Part shown: positions 8,822 to 18,270 of the stretch, one piece after another
Position numbering within the stretch: position 1 is the first letter of the stretch
How the letters are laid out: every line of letters starts with the position of its first letter
Assembly (NCBI RefSeq): GCF_021538675.1
Contig: NZ_JAJUKH010000001.1
Span: forward strand, 372,001 to 436,000
Direction of reading: 5' to 3'
DNA: 64,000 nucleotides
DNA from: Paenarthrobacter sp. AR 02
Lineage (GTDB): Bacteria > Actinomycetota > Actinomycetes > Actinomycetales > Micrococcaceae
Translations under genes and position numbers: made by a program
The notes under the pieces: model-generated
The model's database searches: none
What the model was told of the DNA's origin: nothing
What the model saw: the letters and a program-made list of their open reading frames with translations, nothing else

Positions 8822-10717
8822 CTAGAGAGTGACGTGTTCTGTGGGGTTCCCCCAGAACTGAATCTCCCCGGAGGCGAGGAGTTCGTCGTCGGATGCTGTC
8901 CAGGTATGCCCCGAGCCGCTCCGGAATTGGTAGTAGTTATATCTGTCAGAGGAATAGATTTTCCCGCCGCCCTGGGCGACGGCCCTCAGGAACGCTGTGT
9001 CTTCGCCGCGGTCCATTTCCTCAAAAGGATGCTGCTCGAAGACTTCCCGCTTAGCCATAATGGTCGGTCCCATCACCATGTGACCGAAACGGTGCTCCAT
9101 GTGCCCGAACCTATACAACGAAGCGTTACGGCTTGCGATGTACATGAAATGAGCAAGCTTTCCAACTACGTCTGCACCGGAATAGTCGAGTGCGTTCAGC
9201 TGGTCGCGTAGGTAATGCGGTCCGTAGTAGTCATCGTCGTCCATCTTGGTCAAGACCGGATGGGTTGCCGCCGCTACGCAGAGGTTCAGGCACGCTCCCA
9301 GACTGGACGATTCCGGCTGCTCAAGCAGCTTCAACTGGGCAACCCCGAACTGCTCTTGAAGCTGTTGGACGTCCTTGATGTTTGGACTGAAACCGTGAGT
9401 GAGCAGCACCAACTCAACTTCCACATCAAGTTGCGAACCGACTGTCCGGAATATGTGCTCGAGCTGGTGCGGTCTGAAAGTCGAAACCAGGGCACTCACT
9501 GAAGCAGGTCCAACAACTCGCTTCCGCTCCGGCAGAACAGACCCGACCACCTCTTCGGCGCGGTGGGCGTAGGTGTGCTCTGCCCAGATGCGCCGCTGTC
9601 CCAAATGCACCGACCGGTCGTTCAGCTCCGCACTCCTCAGCAGAGACTTGACCACGTTGGCCGTCTGCTCGGAAGTCGTCACACTATGTATCTCGCCTTC
9701 CGGAAAGAACCTTGGAAGGGCCGGACTCTCGGTAGTCACCACCGGAGTTCCAGAGGCGGTAATTTCGAAAATGCGTCTGGCGCACATGCTGGGAGAGGTG
9801 ACTACGGAATTGACGTTCAGGAAAACTTTGTATGCCCTGTATGCCGTCAACATCTGATCGTAAGGCAGGGAACCAACGACGTGGGCGTCGTAAGGCACGG
9901 GAAACTGGTATTCCGGGCCTCCTCCCAACTGACGGGAAAAGATTTCAAGGCCCTTATCCGACTTCTCGGAGCCCGAGATTGCACCGTCAAGGAGCAATCG
10001 CATCTGTTCGCGGCGTTCCGGATACTTGTGGGCGAAATACATACCCGCAAAAGCTACGTCCCGGGCATGCCGCCCTTCAAAGGGCCTCACCGGGTTGTGG
10101 ATCGCGGGCTGCGCTGCAAACGGCAGCACAGCCACCCGATCATGCCCAAGCGCATGTCGATAGTCAGGGATCTTGTTCTCATCCGACGTGAAGACGACAT
10201 CAAATTCCCTCGCTGCGGGTAGGAAGTCCTCGTAATGGGGCGGATCTTCCTTGTTCCAGAAAACCGTGGGTATTCCCTGATCCCTGCACCAGCGGACCAT
10301 GCTGAGGAACTCAGCCTTGGGCCCGCTGCTGCCAGCAAGCTGATACTTCCAGGACCCGCCGTTGCCTGCCCACGCCGACTCTACGAAGAGGAAGTCTATT
10401 CGCTGCTCCTGCAGTTCGCGGAGCCACGCTTCCTTACTTAGGACTACGACATTCCATTCGTAGGCAAAGGCCCGGGCGGAAAAATCATCGAGGACAACCC
10501 CGACAGTCAAGTCGTCGCGTCGGGCATTTACTTCAGGGTATTCAAAAGGCTCGAACGCGAGCGACCGGCCATCTTTGCGGCGGGCCATCGTCCCGCGAGC
10601 AGTTCCAACGGAACCCTTGGACGATGCTTTTCGACGTTTGTGCCACTCTTGCAGTTGTGGCAGCCCACCCTGCCGCAAGTGCCAGGCCGCTGTCCTTATC
10701 TCCGTGGTTAGCCGCAT
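8822..10717 (-). CDS. Bifunctional glycosyltransferase: CgeB-like domain plus GT2 domain
   Basis: 631 residues. Residues about 70-400 are the CgeB/DUF3880-like GT-B domain shared with 3817-5478 (GIPTVFWNKEDPPHYEDFLPAAREFDV, SMCARRIFEITASGTPVV). Residues about 410-620 are a GT-A family 2 domain: SALVSTFRP start, TKMDDDDYYGPHYL metal-binding aspartates, and an EEMDRGEDTAF region typical of the acceptor/base site. It can therefore add two sugars or make alternating linkages on the polymer. Start ATG 10717 overlaps the stop of the ABC ATPase gene (TGATG), so translation is coupled to the exporter. Confidence 0.8.
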   Translation of the reverse strand: MRLTTEIRTAAWHLRQGGLPQLQEWHKRRKASSKGSVGTARGTMARRKDGRSLAFEPFEYPEVNARRDDLTVGVVLDDFSARAFAYEWNVVVLSKEAWLRELQEQRIDFLFVESAWAGNGGSWKYQLAGSSGPKAEFLSMVRWCRDQGIPTVFWNKEDPPHYEDFLPAAREFDVVFTSDENKIPDYRHALGHDRVAVLPFAAQPAIHNPVRPFEGRHARDVAFAGMYFAHKYPERREQMRLLLDGAISGSEKSDKGLEIFSRQLGGGPEYQFPVPYDAHVVGSLPYDQMLTAYRAYKVFLNVNSVVTSPSMCARRIFEITASGTPVVTTESPALPRFFPEGEIHSVTTSEQTANVVKSLLRSAELNDRSVHLGQRRIWAEHTYAHRAEEVVGSVLPERKRVVGPASVSALVSTFRPHQLEHIFRTVGSQLDVEVELVLLTHGFSPNIKDVQQLQEQFGVAQLKLLEQPESSSLGACLNLCVAAATHPVLTKMDDDDYYGPHYLRDQLNALDYSGADVVGKLAHFMYIASRNASLYRFGHMEHRFGHMVMGPTIMAKREVFEQHPFEEMDRGEDTAFLRAVAQGGGKIYSSDRYNYYQFRSGSGHTWTASDDELLASGEIQFWGNPTEHVTL

Positions 10718-11607
10718 CAGGCTTTGCTCCGTCGCATCTTACTGCGGGCCAGGACCTCGGTCATCTGAAGGTTTGCGCGGGCTTCATCCCTGATCCTTGC
10801 CGCGGACAAGTTGTTGCCCTTAGCCAAGTGGCCGGTGAAGTCCTGATAGGCCTTTACAGTCTCATCTGGGTCGCCATCCATGATGAGATGCCCCTTGTCC
10901 AACCAAATCACCCGGCTGCACATTTTGGTGATGGTTTCGAGTGAGTGGCTCACCAAGAAAACGCAGCCAGCCTGTTCCCGAAGCTGGTCCATACGGCGCT
11001 TGCTACGGTCACCGAATTGAGCATCGCCAGTGTTCAAGGCTTCATCTACAAGGAGGACTTCGGGATCGATGCTTGCCGCGATAGCGAATCTGAGCCGCGA
11101 GGCCATGCCAGATGAGTATGACTTCATCGGCAGGTAGATGGAATCCTCCAGTCCGCAGAGTTCCACGATGCTCGCAAACTTCTCATCGATTTCCCGCCTG
11201 CTCATACCCATCGCCAGGCAACCCAGCACAACGTTTTGGTGCCCGGACAAGTCGGGCATCAAGGCTGCGTTCACACCTAGCATGATGGGGGTGCTCGACG
11301 CGAAAACTGCTCCCGACGTGGGTTTCACCTGACCGCTGATGAGCTTCATCAACGTGCTTTTACCCGAACCGTTACGGCCGATGATTCCGACAGATTCGCC
11401 TCGTTCAACTACCAGAGACAGCTCGTAGAGGGCACGCACGGTCACAGTGTTGGGGCGGCGCCCCAGTCTACTGAGGAAGCTTGTATCGCGACGTTCCTGC
11501 GCGACCGCCTCTGAGTCTGTAGTCACGACGCGATACTCCATGGCGGCGCGATCAACTACTACGCAGGGATGCCCTTCAACGTCCAGAACCTGCTCAGCCG
11601 CGACCAT
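10717..11607 (-). CDS. Polysaccharide/teichoic-acid ABC exporter, ATP-binding subunit
   Basis: 296 residues from ATG 11607, chosen because a GGGGGAGGAATCTT ribosome site sits just upstream; the frame is open further but that part lies within the permease gene. Walker A GIIGRNGSGKST (about residue 74-85), signature SYSSGMASRLRFAIA, Walker B EVLLVDEALNTGD and H-loop FLVSHSLE are all present. This is the TagH/Wzt type: it powers export of an undecaprenyl-linked polymer with the permease encoded immediately upstream (14-base overlap). An N-terminal extension of about 55 residues precedes the core; no long C-terminal polymer-binding domain is seen. Confidence 0.88.
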   Translation of the reverse strand: MVAAEQVLDVEGHPCVVVDRAAMEYRVVTTDSEAVAQERRDTSFLSRLGRRPNTVTVRALYELSLVVERGESVGIIGRNGSGKSTLMKLISGQVKPTSGAVFASSTPIMLGVNAALMPDLSGHQNVVLGCLAMGMSRREIDEKFASIVELCGLEDSIYLPMKSYSSGMASRLRFAIAASIDPEVLLVDEALNTGDAQFGDRSKRRMDQLREQAGCVFLVSHSLETITKMCSRVIWLDKGHLIMDGDPDETVKAYQDFTGHLAKGNNLSAARIRDEARANLQMTEVLARSKMRRSKA

Positions 11608-12481
11608 AAGATTCCTCCCCCTGCCAGAAGAAGACAAGGCCAACCACCAGCGCGCCAAGTGCCCAAACTGCGAGAGTTGCCCACGACTGCCAGGTGGGAG
11701 CCTGAGCATACAGAACGCAGTTGCGAATGATATCGATGACATTGAACAGCGGGTTCATCTTTAATACGGCCAGCAGTTCAGGGTGAGTGACAAAGCGTTC
11801 GTATGAATAGAAGATGGCGGACCCGTACATCCAGGCCCTCATGAAGAACGGGAGGAGGTGAGTCGCATCGTGGACACGTGAAATGATGCGGGCCAAGATC
11901 AAACCCACGCCCAGGTTGAAAAGTGCTTGGAGCAGCAAGGCAGGCACGATCAACAACCATAGCCATGTGATTTTTTCGACTGGAGGAATCAGGACGATGA
12001 TCAGCAGCATTGCCAAGATCAATGGCACATTCGCCATCATCTCGCGGATGTTCATACCAATAGGCAGCGTTGCCCGGGGGAAATTGAATGCCTGAACGAC
12101 CGACTTGTTGCTGTGGATCGAGCGAGCGCCGCTGGTGATGGCGCCGGAGGTTCCCTGGAAGATGAAGATGCCGATGACCAAGTAGCCCACGTAGTTCTCG
12201 ATACCACCGCTCGTTTGCAGCAGTATGCCGAAAATGACGTAGTAGGTCAGCCCGTTGAAAATTGGGTTGAGTAACAGCCATGCGCTTCCCAAACGGTCAC
12301 GGCGAGTGCCGCTTTGAACACGTGCCCGGGCGTCATAATAGATGAACTCACGGAAGTCCCAGAGCTGCACCAAGTAGTCCAAAAAGCCTGGGCGCGCACC
12401 GACTCGCGTCAAACGGCGCATATCCACGGCCAGCGGTTGCACCACTGCTGGCTCTGGCAAAAGTGCCTTTTTCGCCGACAT
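11594..12481 (-). CDS. Polysaccharide/teichoic-acid ABC exporter, permease subunit (ABC-2 type)
   Basis: 295 residues with an amphipathic N-terminus (FREFIYYDARARVQSGTRRDRLGSAWLLLNP, the typical TagG/Wzm entry motif) and about six hydrophobic segments (for example YVIFGILLQ, PLILAMLLIIVLIPP, LWLLIVPALLLQALFNLGVGLIL, TLAVWALGALVVGLVFFW). It forms the inner-membrane channel for the ATPase encoded next. Start ATG 12481 overlaps the glycosyltransferase stop in a TGATG junction. Confidence 0.88.
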   Translation of the reverse strand: MSAKKALLPEPAVVQPLAVDMRRLTRVGARPGFLDYLVQLWDFREFIYYDARARVQSGTRRDRLGSAWLLLNPIFNGLTYYVIFGILLQTSGGIENYVGYLVIGIFIFQGTSGAITSGARSIHSNKSVVQAFNFPRATLPIGMNIREMMANVPLILAMLLIIVLIPPVEKITWLWLLIVPALLLQALFNLGVGLILARIISRVHDATHLLPFFMRAWMYGSAIFYSYERFVTHPELLAVLKMNPLFNVIDIIRNCVLYAQAPTWQSWATLAVWALGALVVGLVFFWQGEESYGRG

Positions 12482-14232
12482 CAGCTGACCCTCCTCCTAT
12501 AGTTAGACGCCAAGGACTCATAGGCCTGGCCATACGCACGTGCGTTGGCCCGCCAAGTCCTTGTGGCGAGTACGTTCTCCCGGCCAGCAGCTCCTAGCCG
12601 CCGACGCAGTCCTTCATCTTCAAGCAATTCAAACAACACCTCCGCCAAGTCCCCCGGATCCTCGGCTTTGGTCAAACGCCCGTTGACGCCGTCATGGACG
12701 ATTTCCCGCAAGGCACTCAGATCACTCGCCACCACGGGTACGCCCGAGGCAAGCGCCTCAACGGGCTTTAGGGGAGTGACAGCCTGCGTTACCGGGAGGT
12801 CCTTGCGGGGTACGACAAAAACATCCAGCGCCGAGTGGTAGAGCCGTGCCTGTTCTGGCGGAACGCGTCCGGTAAAAATGGTCCGGTCTCCCAGTCCCAA
12901 GCGCCGAACCTGGTCACGCAACCCCGGGGCGGCTGCGCCATCTCCCACCAAGATCAGGTTCAACTGTGGCAGCCGCGGTGCAAGCAGCGCAAATGATGTG
13001 ACGAGGTCGTCCAGCCCTTCATAGCTAACAAGGCTGCTTACAGTACCCACATACAAGCCTTCGAGGGACAAGCCCAAGGCCCGTCTTGCCTCAGTGGGTT
13101 TCGGCGGATCGGAAAGATATGGGCCACCAACTGCGTTGGGACTGATCAATATCCTGTCCTCAGGGACACCAGTCGCCGCGATGTTGCGTTTCATGGATTC
13201 GCCCAGCGTCACGACCAGGTCGGCAGCGTGCATTGTTTCAGCTTCGCGGGCCGTGAACAGCTCATACCGTTCACTCGTTCGAGCTGCGGGCCCACGGCTG
13301 GACGCCCATGTGTCCGCCAACTGGCCACGGACCTCATAAACCCAAGGGATGTCCAGTGCAGCAGCAACTTCCCGCGCCACGAGGCCGTTGACGAAGTGCG
13401 TGGTTGTGTGGATTACCGATGGTTTGAAGAGCTTTGCCTTGCTGAGTACCTCCGACGTCTGCTGCTGCAGCCGCCCCTCCATGGTTGGTTCCATGTGAGC
13501 AGGGAGTATCCGCTCGTACCTGATGCCGTCAACAACATCGAACTCACGCGCAGTGAGCGCGCCGATTTGTACCGGGTACCCCAGGCGGGTCGCCGCCAGA
13601 ACTTCCCAGCCGGCCTCCTGCTGGGCAGCCAGAATTGAATGAGTGCGCTGGGCATAACCGCTACCTGTGTGTGGCAACGAGTTTGTCAGAAGGTGCATGA
13701 CCCGACGGCGCTCGGGCGTCACTTTCACCCCAGACACCGAGGGCCGCCAACCCTTGTAGACACGGAGTTCGGATTCGAGGCGCATCCGCTGCTTTGCCAT
13801 GGCGCCCAGCTCCCCCTCTATGACCCCAACAGCCCCAGTCATATCGCCGTCGTACCACTTGCGCCTTGCTTCAGTTTCTGGCGTCCGCGCAGCCTTGGCG
13901 GCCAACGGCAGAAAGACATCCGCCCATTCGTGTTGTCCTGCAGCGATCGCTACCTCGGCAGCTTTGCGGGCTCGCTCTCCTTCGGCTCCGGCGTCCAAAA
14001 GCGCCTCGAACCGGCGGATCAAGCCGGGAATGTCCCCAGCTGCGTGGCTTGCTATTAAAAATGTTGGACCGGCGGACTTGGCGGACAAGCCAGAGACGAC
14101 CCGGGCTATCGGGCGCATAAGACCTGAAGGGACTTTTCGAATGACCTGCAGAACCAACACAAATGGAGCCTCGTAAAGGTGCTCCTTGACCGTGCCAACC
14201 GCCAGGCGCATATTTCGGAATATTTGCATCAT
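12481..14232 (-). CDS. GT4-family glycosyltransferase with helical N-terminal extension
   Basis: 583 residues from ATG 14232, chosen because an AGGAGGACGCTGC ribosome site precedes it and it overlaps the previous stop (ATGATG); the frame is open upstream but inside the previous gene. The first about 200 residues are Ala/Arg-rich helices of unknown role. Residues about 205-570 are a GT-B fold: RRVMHLLTNSLPHTGSGYAQR near the start and the donor-binding end PLKPVEALASGVPVVASDLSALREIV. Likely cytoplasmic, adding a sugar to the lipid-linked polymer. Donor unknown. Confidence 0.8.
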   Translation of the reverse strand: MMQIFRNMRLAVGTVKEHLYEAPFVLVLQVIRKVPSGLMRPIARVVSGLSAKSAGPTFLIASHAAGDIPGLIRRFEALLDAGAEGERARKAAEVAIAAGQHEWADVFLPLAAKAARTPETEARRKWYDGDMTGAVGVIEGELGAMAKQRMRLESELRVYKGWRPSVSGVKVTPERRRVMHLLTNSLPHTGSGYAQRTHSILAAQQEAGWEVLAATRLGYPVQIGALTAREFDVVDGIRYERILPAHMEPTMEGRLQQQTSEVLSKAKLFKPSVIHTTTHFVNGLVAREVAAALDIPWVYEVRGQLADTWASSRGPAARTSERYELFTAREAETMHAADLVVTLGESMKRNIAATGVPEDRILISPNAVGGPYLSDPPKPTEARRALGLSLEGLYVGTVSSLVSYEGLDDLVTSFALLAPRLPQLNLILVGDGAAAPGLRDQVRRLGLGDRTIFTGRVPPEQARLYHSALDVFVVPRKDLPVTQAVTPLKPVEALASGVPVVASDLSALREIVHDGVNGRLTKAEDPGDLAEVLFELLEDEGLRRRLGAAGRENVLATRTWRANARAYGQAYESLASNYRRRVS

Positions 14233-15503
14233 GCAGCGTCCTCCTGGCGTCGCCAAGAATTCGAGCGTACGAGCGCGGAAATGGAATCCATGTACCGGAC
14301 TGCCAACTGCGAATAGTCTGCGTTGGCCTTTACCCATTCCCGCCCGCTGACGCCTGACGCCAGTCGGCTGCGGTCAGCCGCGAGTTCGCGCCACAGTTGG
14401 GCGACAGCCTCTGGATTCGCTGCGACGATGTCTCCGCCCCCTGCCTCAAGGATGATGCGCTCAGCTTCACCCCGCACGATGGCAGTGACGTGCCTGCCGA
14501 TGGCAAGAACTTCGTAGGTCTTTGATGGAACTGTGGTCTCGAAGGACTTCCAGTCATCTCGCAACGAAACAATGCATGTGTCTGCCTCGCGATATTTTTC
14601 CACGACTTCCGGACCCTGAAGCGACGGAAAGAAACTCACCGGTGCATTGAGTTCGCGTGCCAGCTTAACCAAGTTCGGGCGGCTCGTACCTTGACCAACG
14701 AGTGTCAGATGAAATGAATCACCCAGGAGTGCGGTGGCTCGAATGAGGATGTCCAGCCGTTGACTTTTGCCGTGGTTCCCCAGGTACAAAGCCCTGAAAA
14801 CGTCCCGCTCCAATACCGGCGGGTCAAGTAGTGGTATGGAGTTCAGATCAAGCCCGTTGCTGACCGTGACTACGTTCTGGAGACCACGGTCACGCAGAGT
14901 CTGCGCGAAGCCCTCCGTGACCGTGACGACCAAATCTGCTCGCTGTTGCAGGAACTCGACTACTCGTTCGACGACGCTTTTGACGCTGCCCTGAACCATT
15001 CGGGCATCCCGTGCGAGGTCGGGCCAGGCATCCCGCATCTCTATGATCAGAGGCACTTTACGAATTCTGGAAAGCACGTAGCCAGTCGCCAACGTTGGCA
15101 AGCTTGGTGCCGTTGCCAGGATGGCATCGGGCTTGCCGCCAGCGAGGCCCATAGGAACTGACATCACAGCAGAAAACACTTGATCCACGAAGCGTGCCAG
15201 CGAGGATGTTCCCAGATGCCGCAGGTAAGGGACCCGCCGGATAGTCTCTCCGTTGGGTCCCTCTTGGCGCGCGAAAGCAAATCCAGCCTTGCGACGAGGA
15301 AGATTCCGGCGGCCGTTGGGGTAGTGCGCGACGGGGGCGATGACGTCAATTTCCCATCCAGCGCGGATAAATTCGCGGGTCAGGGAAAGCCACCTGCGTT
15401 GAGGAGGACTGTGCTCCGGCCAGTAGGAGTGGGTGAGCAGCATGAGGCGCATGGGCGATGCAGGATTATTCGCAGCCTTGTCCCTGGGCAGGGAGTCAAC
15501 CAT
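14229..15503 (-). CDS. WbuB-like GT4 glycosyltransferase
   Basis: 424 residues with the start LMLLTHSYWPEHSPPQRRW, LIIEMRDAWPD in the middle and a donor-site region ETTVPSKTYEVLAIGRHVTAI, the pattern of the WbuB/WcaI-like branch of GT4 that transfers N-acetylated amino sugars in O-antigen/capsule synthesis. Five bases separate it from the upstream surface-protein gene and it overlaps the downstream glycosyltransferase start. Probably an early transferase of the polymer repeat unit (inference). Confidence 0.8.
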   Translation of the reverse strand: MVDSLPRDKAANNPASPMRLMLLTHSYWPEHSPPQRRWLSLTREFIRAGWEIDVIAPVAHYPNGRRNLPRRKAGFAFARQEGPNGETIRRVPYLRHLGTSSLARFVDQVFSAVMSVPMGLAGGKPDAILATAPSLPTLATGYVLSRIRKVPLIIEMRDAWPDLARDARMVQGSVKSVVERVVEFLQQRADLVVTVTEGFAQTLRDRGLQNVVTVSNGLDLNSIPLLDPPVLERDVFRALYLGNHGKSQRLDILIRATALLGDSFHLTLVGQGTSRPNLVKLARELNAPVSFFPSLQGPEVVEKYREADTCIVSLRDDWKSFETTVPSKTYEVLAIGRHVTAIVRGEAERIILEAGGGDIVAANPEAVAQLWRELAADRSRLASGVSGREWVKANADYSQLAVRYMDSISALVRSNSWRRQEDAA

Positions 15504-15508
15504 AGGAC

Positions 15509-16180
15509 CTACTTGCCGTTGAGGCGGGGCCGGGGGGCTCCCTTGGAGCGCAGAGCACGGAAGTAGGCGACGCCCAGCAGGATCAACACAAGGACAGTGA
15601 GGCCTTGGACCACGGGGTTGTTCTCAGCGACGGGAGCCAATGCAACTTTGAGTGGACCCGTGATATCCGCGCTGACCACTGGAGCCGCCTTCTTGGTGGT
15701 GATAGGCGTGGGTGTCGGTGTCGGCGTCGGCGTTGCATCCGTTGCCGCAGGAGCTTCAGTATCGATCGGAATTACCGGTTCGAGGATGGCGAAGCTTTCT
15801 TCAGGCACCGGAGTGGAAGTAGCTGGATCTGCGACCGGGCTCGGAGCCACAGGGGGTAGAACAGGAGCCATTGAGGGAGGGGCAATCGGGACGACCGGCG
15901 CAATTACTGGGGGCGGAACCGGAGTTGGAGTTGGGTCTACCGGAGCGGGCGCGGGATCCGTGGGAATCACAGGAGGAGTTGTTACGGGGTTTCCGGGAAT
16001 TGGGTCCACTGGCAGCGGGTCGATCGGATTGGGATCCGGGCTGGGCGTTTCCCCTGGCTGTTCAGTGCTGGGTCCGGGGTTGATCTCCGTAGCCATGGCA
16101 GGCTGTGCCCCAAAAAACCCAAGAGTGGCCAGCATCAGGGTTGCGCATGCAGCTTGAACGCGTCTGATTGCCATTCCCAT
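15509..16180 (-). CDS. Proline-rich secreted, membrane-anchored surface protein
   Basis: 223 residues. Signal peptide with cleavage near AMA-TEI (about residue 31), then about 150 residues of low-complexity Pro/Thr/Val/Asp (repeated TPTPTPTP and PVDP-like units), then a hydrophobic segment (VQGLTVLVLILLGVAYF, about 191-207) and a basic tail RALRSKGAPRPRLNGK. It resembles a cell-wall-spanning stalk fixed in the membrane by its C-terminus; no LPxTG motif is visible. First gene of the minus operon; ATG 16180 follows a GGGGGAAAG ribosome site. The Pro-rich part could be a glycosylation substrate (inference). Confidence 0.7.
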   Translation of the reverse strand: MGMAIRRVQAACATLMLATLGFFGAQPAMATEINPGPSTEQPGETPSPDPNPIDPLPVDPIPGNPVTTPPVIPTDPAPAPVDPTPTPVPPPVIAPVVPIAPPSMAPVLPPVAPSPVADPATSTPVPEESFAILEPVIPIDTEAPAATDATPTPTPTPTPITTKKAAPVVSADITGPLKVALAPVAENNPVVQGLTVLVLILLGVAYFRALRSKGAPRPRLNGK

Positions 16181-16390
16181 CTTTCCCCCGTTGTTTGATC
16201 GTCAGGACGATTTCGCATCCCAATCATGCTCCACCGCCTGAGACTTGGCGGCGCACGGACGTCCACCATCGGAGGGCGACCCGGATTAGTTTATCGTATG
16301 GATTAGGAGCAATGTCCACGGGATGTCCAACGGGCAGGACATCAGTGCGAGTTTCCACCGCTGCTGTGCTGGAAGCTGCCTCGTCCTTGT

Positions 16391-16427
16391 TAGAGTCGTA
16401 TCTGCCAACGCCGAGCCCAAGGAATTC
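16391..16427 (+). promoter_or_regulatory. -10-like hexamer and leader matching that of the LCP gene
   Basis: TAGAGT at 16391 stands 37 bases before the ATG at 16428. The stretch from this hexamer through the start codon matches the equivalent stretch before 18271 at 33 of 43 positions, with identical spacing and the shared ribosome site CCAAGGAA. No good -35 hexamer is seen, so it may belong to an alternative sigma factor or an activator. Confidence 0.45.
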
Positions 16428-18173
16428 ATGACGTCCCGGAAGTTGCAAGAGAACGAATCGCCCGGAGGAAAGCTGTCCCGGAGCCAACTGCCCCGGCTGA
16501 CCAAGCGAACGTTGACCGTACTCTTGGCTGCTTTCGTATTGATGCTGGGTGCCGCCGGAGTCAGCGTGGTCTTCGCGACTAACCCCGGCAGCACCGTAAC
16601 CGTAACCGACCCTCCTGAGGTTGCAAGCAAGCCCGGCCCGAAGGTCGCCCCGGCCAGCTACCCGATTACCGGATACTTCATCTCCGCAAGTTCGCGCGAC
16701 GATACCAATTCCAACAAGCTTTCGGAGATTAAGGCACTCGGCGGCGACACTGTCATCACATTTGGAGTCTCCTTACTCCCGGCATCTCTCGAAACTATTC
16801 CTGCCAGTTGCCTTATCGATGGAAAGAACTGCGCCAGAGTTGCTGCGGGCTCCCGCAGTATTAATCGATACTTCACGTTCTTGGATGGAAGCAATTGGGG
16901 CCGCCAGGCGCTTAAGTGTCCCGACGATCGCGAAGTGGACAGCCGCGGTCAGTCCTTCACTGTTCTGGTCCTGCCGAATACAGGTAGTGGATGTACATCC
17001 CCTGATGGTGTCTACAACGTCGTTGTGGCAGGTGGAAGCAGTGCATCTGCCATCGATCCGTCAAAATCCGTTGCGTCCGCCGCCACGAAACTTGGCATGA
17101 AATACTTTGCAGGATTGCCGGCTCCGGCCAAGAGACCTGATGCAGCATACCTTCCTGACGTCTCGTATCAGGGCACTCTTGAACTGTTCACTGAGAGGTT
17201 TCTGCAGTACCAAGCTTCAGCCAACGACGTGCCCGGCTTGGCCGGCTTCTACCACCACACGGAGATGCCTCTCACGGACAGCGCCACGTTCGACTCGGTG
17301 CTGGCACTGTACGCGAGCCAGAATGGGGCCATACATCGCGCCCTTCCCACACGCGAGGCCATAGTCAGCCCGTATATAGACGCACGTGTCGATAAATCAG
17401 GGATCAGCGTAGACGAAGCCCGCCGAGGAATCAGAAAGATTGCCCAGACCGCCGACGGCGTCAAACTCAACATCGCCATTCAGGACGGAATGGGCACTGG
17501 CAAGGGCGGCGCCTTCTCCGCGAGCGATGCTGACTCGGCGGTGGATCCATATGCTGCAAGCATTGTTGGCAATGGGGCGTGGGGCAGTAAGTACCTCGCT
17601 CCGAATAAGGACTATTTCGAAGCAGCCGCAGCTGGACTTGCCGGTACGGGTGCCGTGCTCTGGGCAAACGTGGAAGGCATGGCACCAGCAACGAAACTAA
17701 ATGCCTGCGGGGACAACCTTCGAGGACAGACCACCAAGTCAAGGGTTGATCGCCAGCTTCAACAAGTGGCCAACGCCCGCAAGGTCATTTCCTTTATGTG
17801 GGATTCGTACTTCACCTGCAAGGGTGCCGGCGTTCCCTTGAAGAACCAGCTTCAGGCGGGACTCACAACACCCATCATTACGGACGCAACTTTCAGTCCC
17901 GCGACAGGCAAAGTTCAGGTTGTGGGGTTCAACCTCGAAGGAAGTACTGCCACTGTGAAATGGTCTGGTGACAAGGGACAGAAAGTCGAAAAGTCGGTGA
18001 AGTCGACGGCTCTGGATTCCAAGTACGGCGTCAAGAAGGGAATGAACCCCCAACTCGAAATGATCACCGTCAACGTCGGCCCCACAAGCGTAGGAAAGAC
18101 CAAAATATTCTCCGTAAAAGTCACGAACAGCTGGGGCGCCAAAGCTACGGAATTCAATTCATTGCTCTCCTGA
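16428..18173 (+). CDS. Secreted or membrane-anchored TIM-barrel-like (DUF4434-like) protein
   Basis: 581 residues from ATG 16428, chosen for the AAGGA ribosome site and the leader shared with the LCP gene; an upstream ATG at 16323 has no ribosome site. A basic N-terminus and hydrophobic segment (LTVLLAAFVLMLGAAGVSVVFA, about 28-49) act as a signal anchor. The core (about 75-480) carries GYFISASSRDD, ITFGVSLLP, KYFAGLP, GFYHHTEMP, VSPYIDAR, IAIQDGMGTGK and LWANVEGMAP, suggesting a glycosidase-like barrel; the last about 100 residues look Ig-like. It is the full-length relative of the partial gene at 1-1208. Possible role: trimming or binding the surface glycan made next door (inference). Confidence 0.75.
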   Translation: MTSRKLQENESPGGKLSRSQLPRLTKRTLTVLLAAFVLMLGAAGVSVVFATNPGSTVTVTDPPEVASKPGPKVAPASYPITGYFISASSRDDTNSNKLSEIKALGGDTVITFGVSLLPASLETIPASCLIDGKNCARVAAGSRSINRYFTFLDGSNWGRQALKCPDDREVDSRGQSFTVLVLPNTGSGCTSPDGVYNVVVAGGSSASAIDPSKSVASAATKLGMKYFAGLPAPAKRPDAAYLPDVSYQGTLELFTERFLQYQASANDVPGLAGFYHHTEMPLTDSATFDSVLALYASQNGAIHRALPTREAIVSPYIDARVDKSGISVDEARRGIRKIAQTADGVKLNIAIQDGMGTGKGGAFSASDADSAVDPYAASIVGNGAWGSKYLAPNKDYFEAAAAGLAGTGAVLWANVEGMAPATKLNACGDNLRGQTTKSRVDRQLQQVANARKVISFMWDSYFTCKGAGVPLKNQLQAGLTTPIITDATFSPATGKVQVVGFNLEGSTATVKWSGDKGQKVEKSVKSTALDSKYGVKKGMNPQLEMITVNVGPTSVGKTKIFSVKVTNSWGAKATEFNSLLS

Positions 18174-18233
18174 ACTACAAGGCCAGCGGCTTCACGCGCG
18201 AAGTCCCTGAGCCAACTTCAATCGCACCCTTGA

Positions 18234-18270
18234 TAGAATCGACTCTGCTGATGCCGACACCAAGGAACAC
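18234..18270 (+). promoter_or_regulatory. -10-like hexamer and leader of the LCP gene
   Basis: TAGAAT at 18234-18239, exactly 37 bases before ATG 18271, with CCAAGGAACAC before the start codon. It is nearly the same arrangement as before 16428, suggesting common control of the two genes. Confidence 0.5.

Noticed and set aside
11608..11742. N-terminal extension of the ABC ATPase
   Set aside because: Lies inside the permease gene; a much better ribosome site precedes ATG 11607.
15597..16157. Gly/Thr/Val-rich + strand open frame opposite the Pro-rich surface protein
   Set aside because: Mirror of the low-complexity repeats; the minus frame has signal peptide, membrane anchor and ribosome site.
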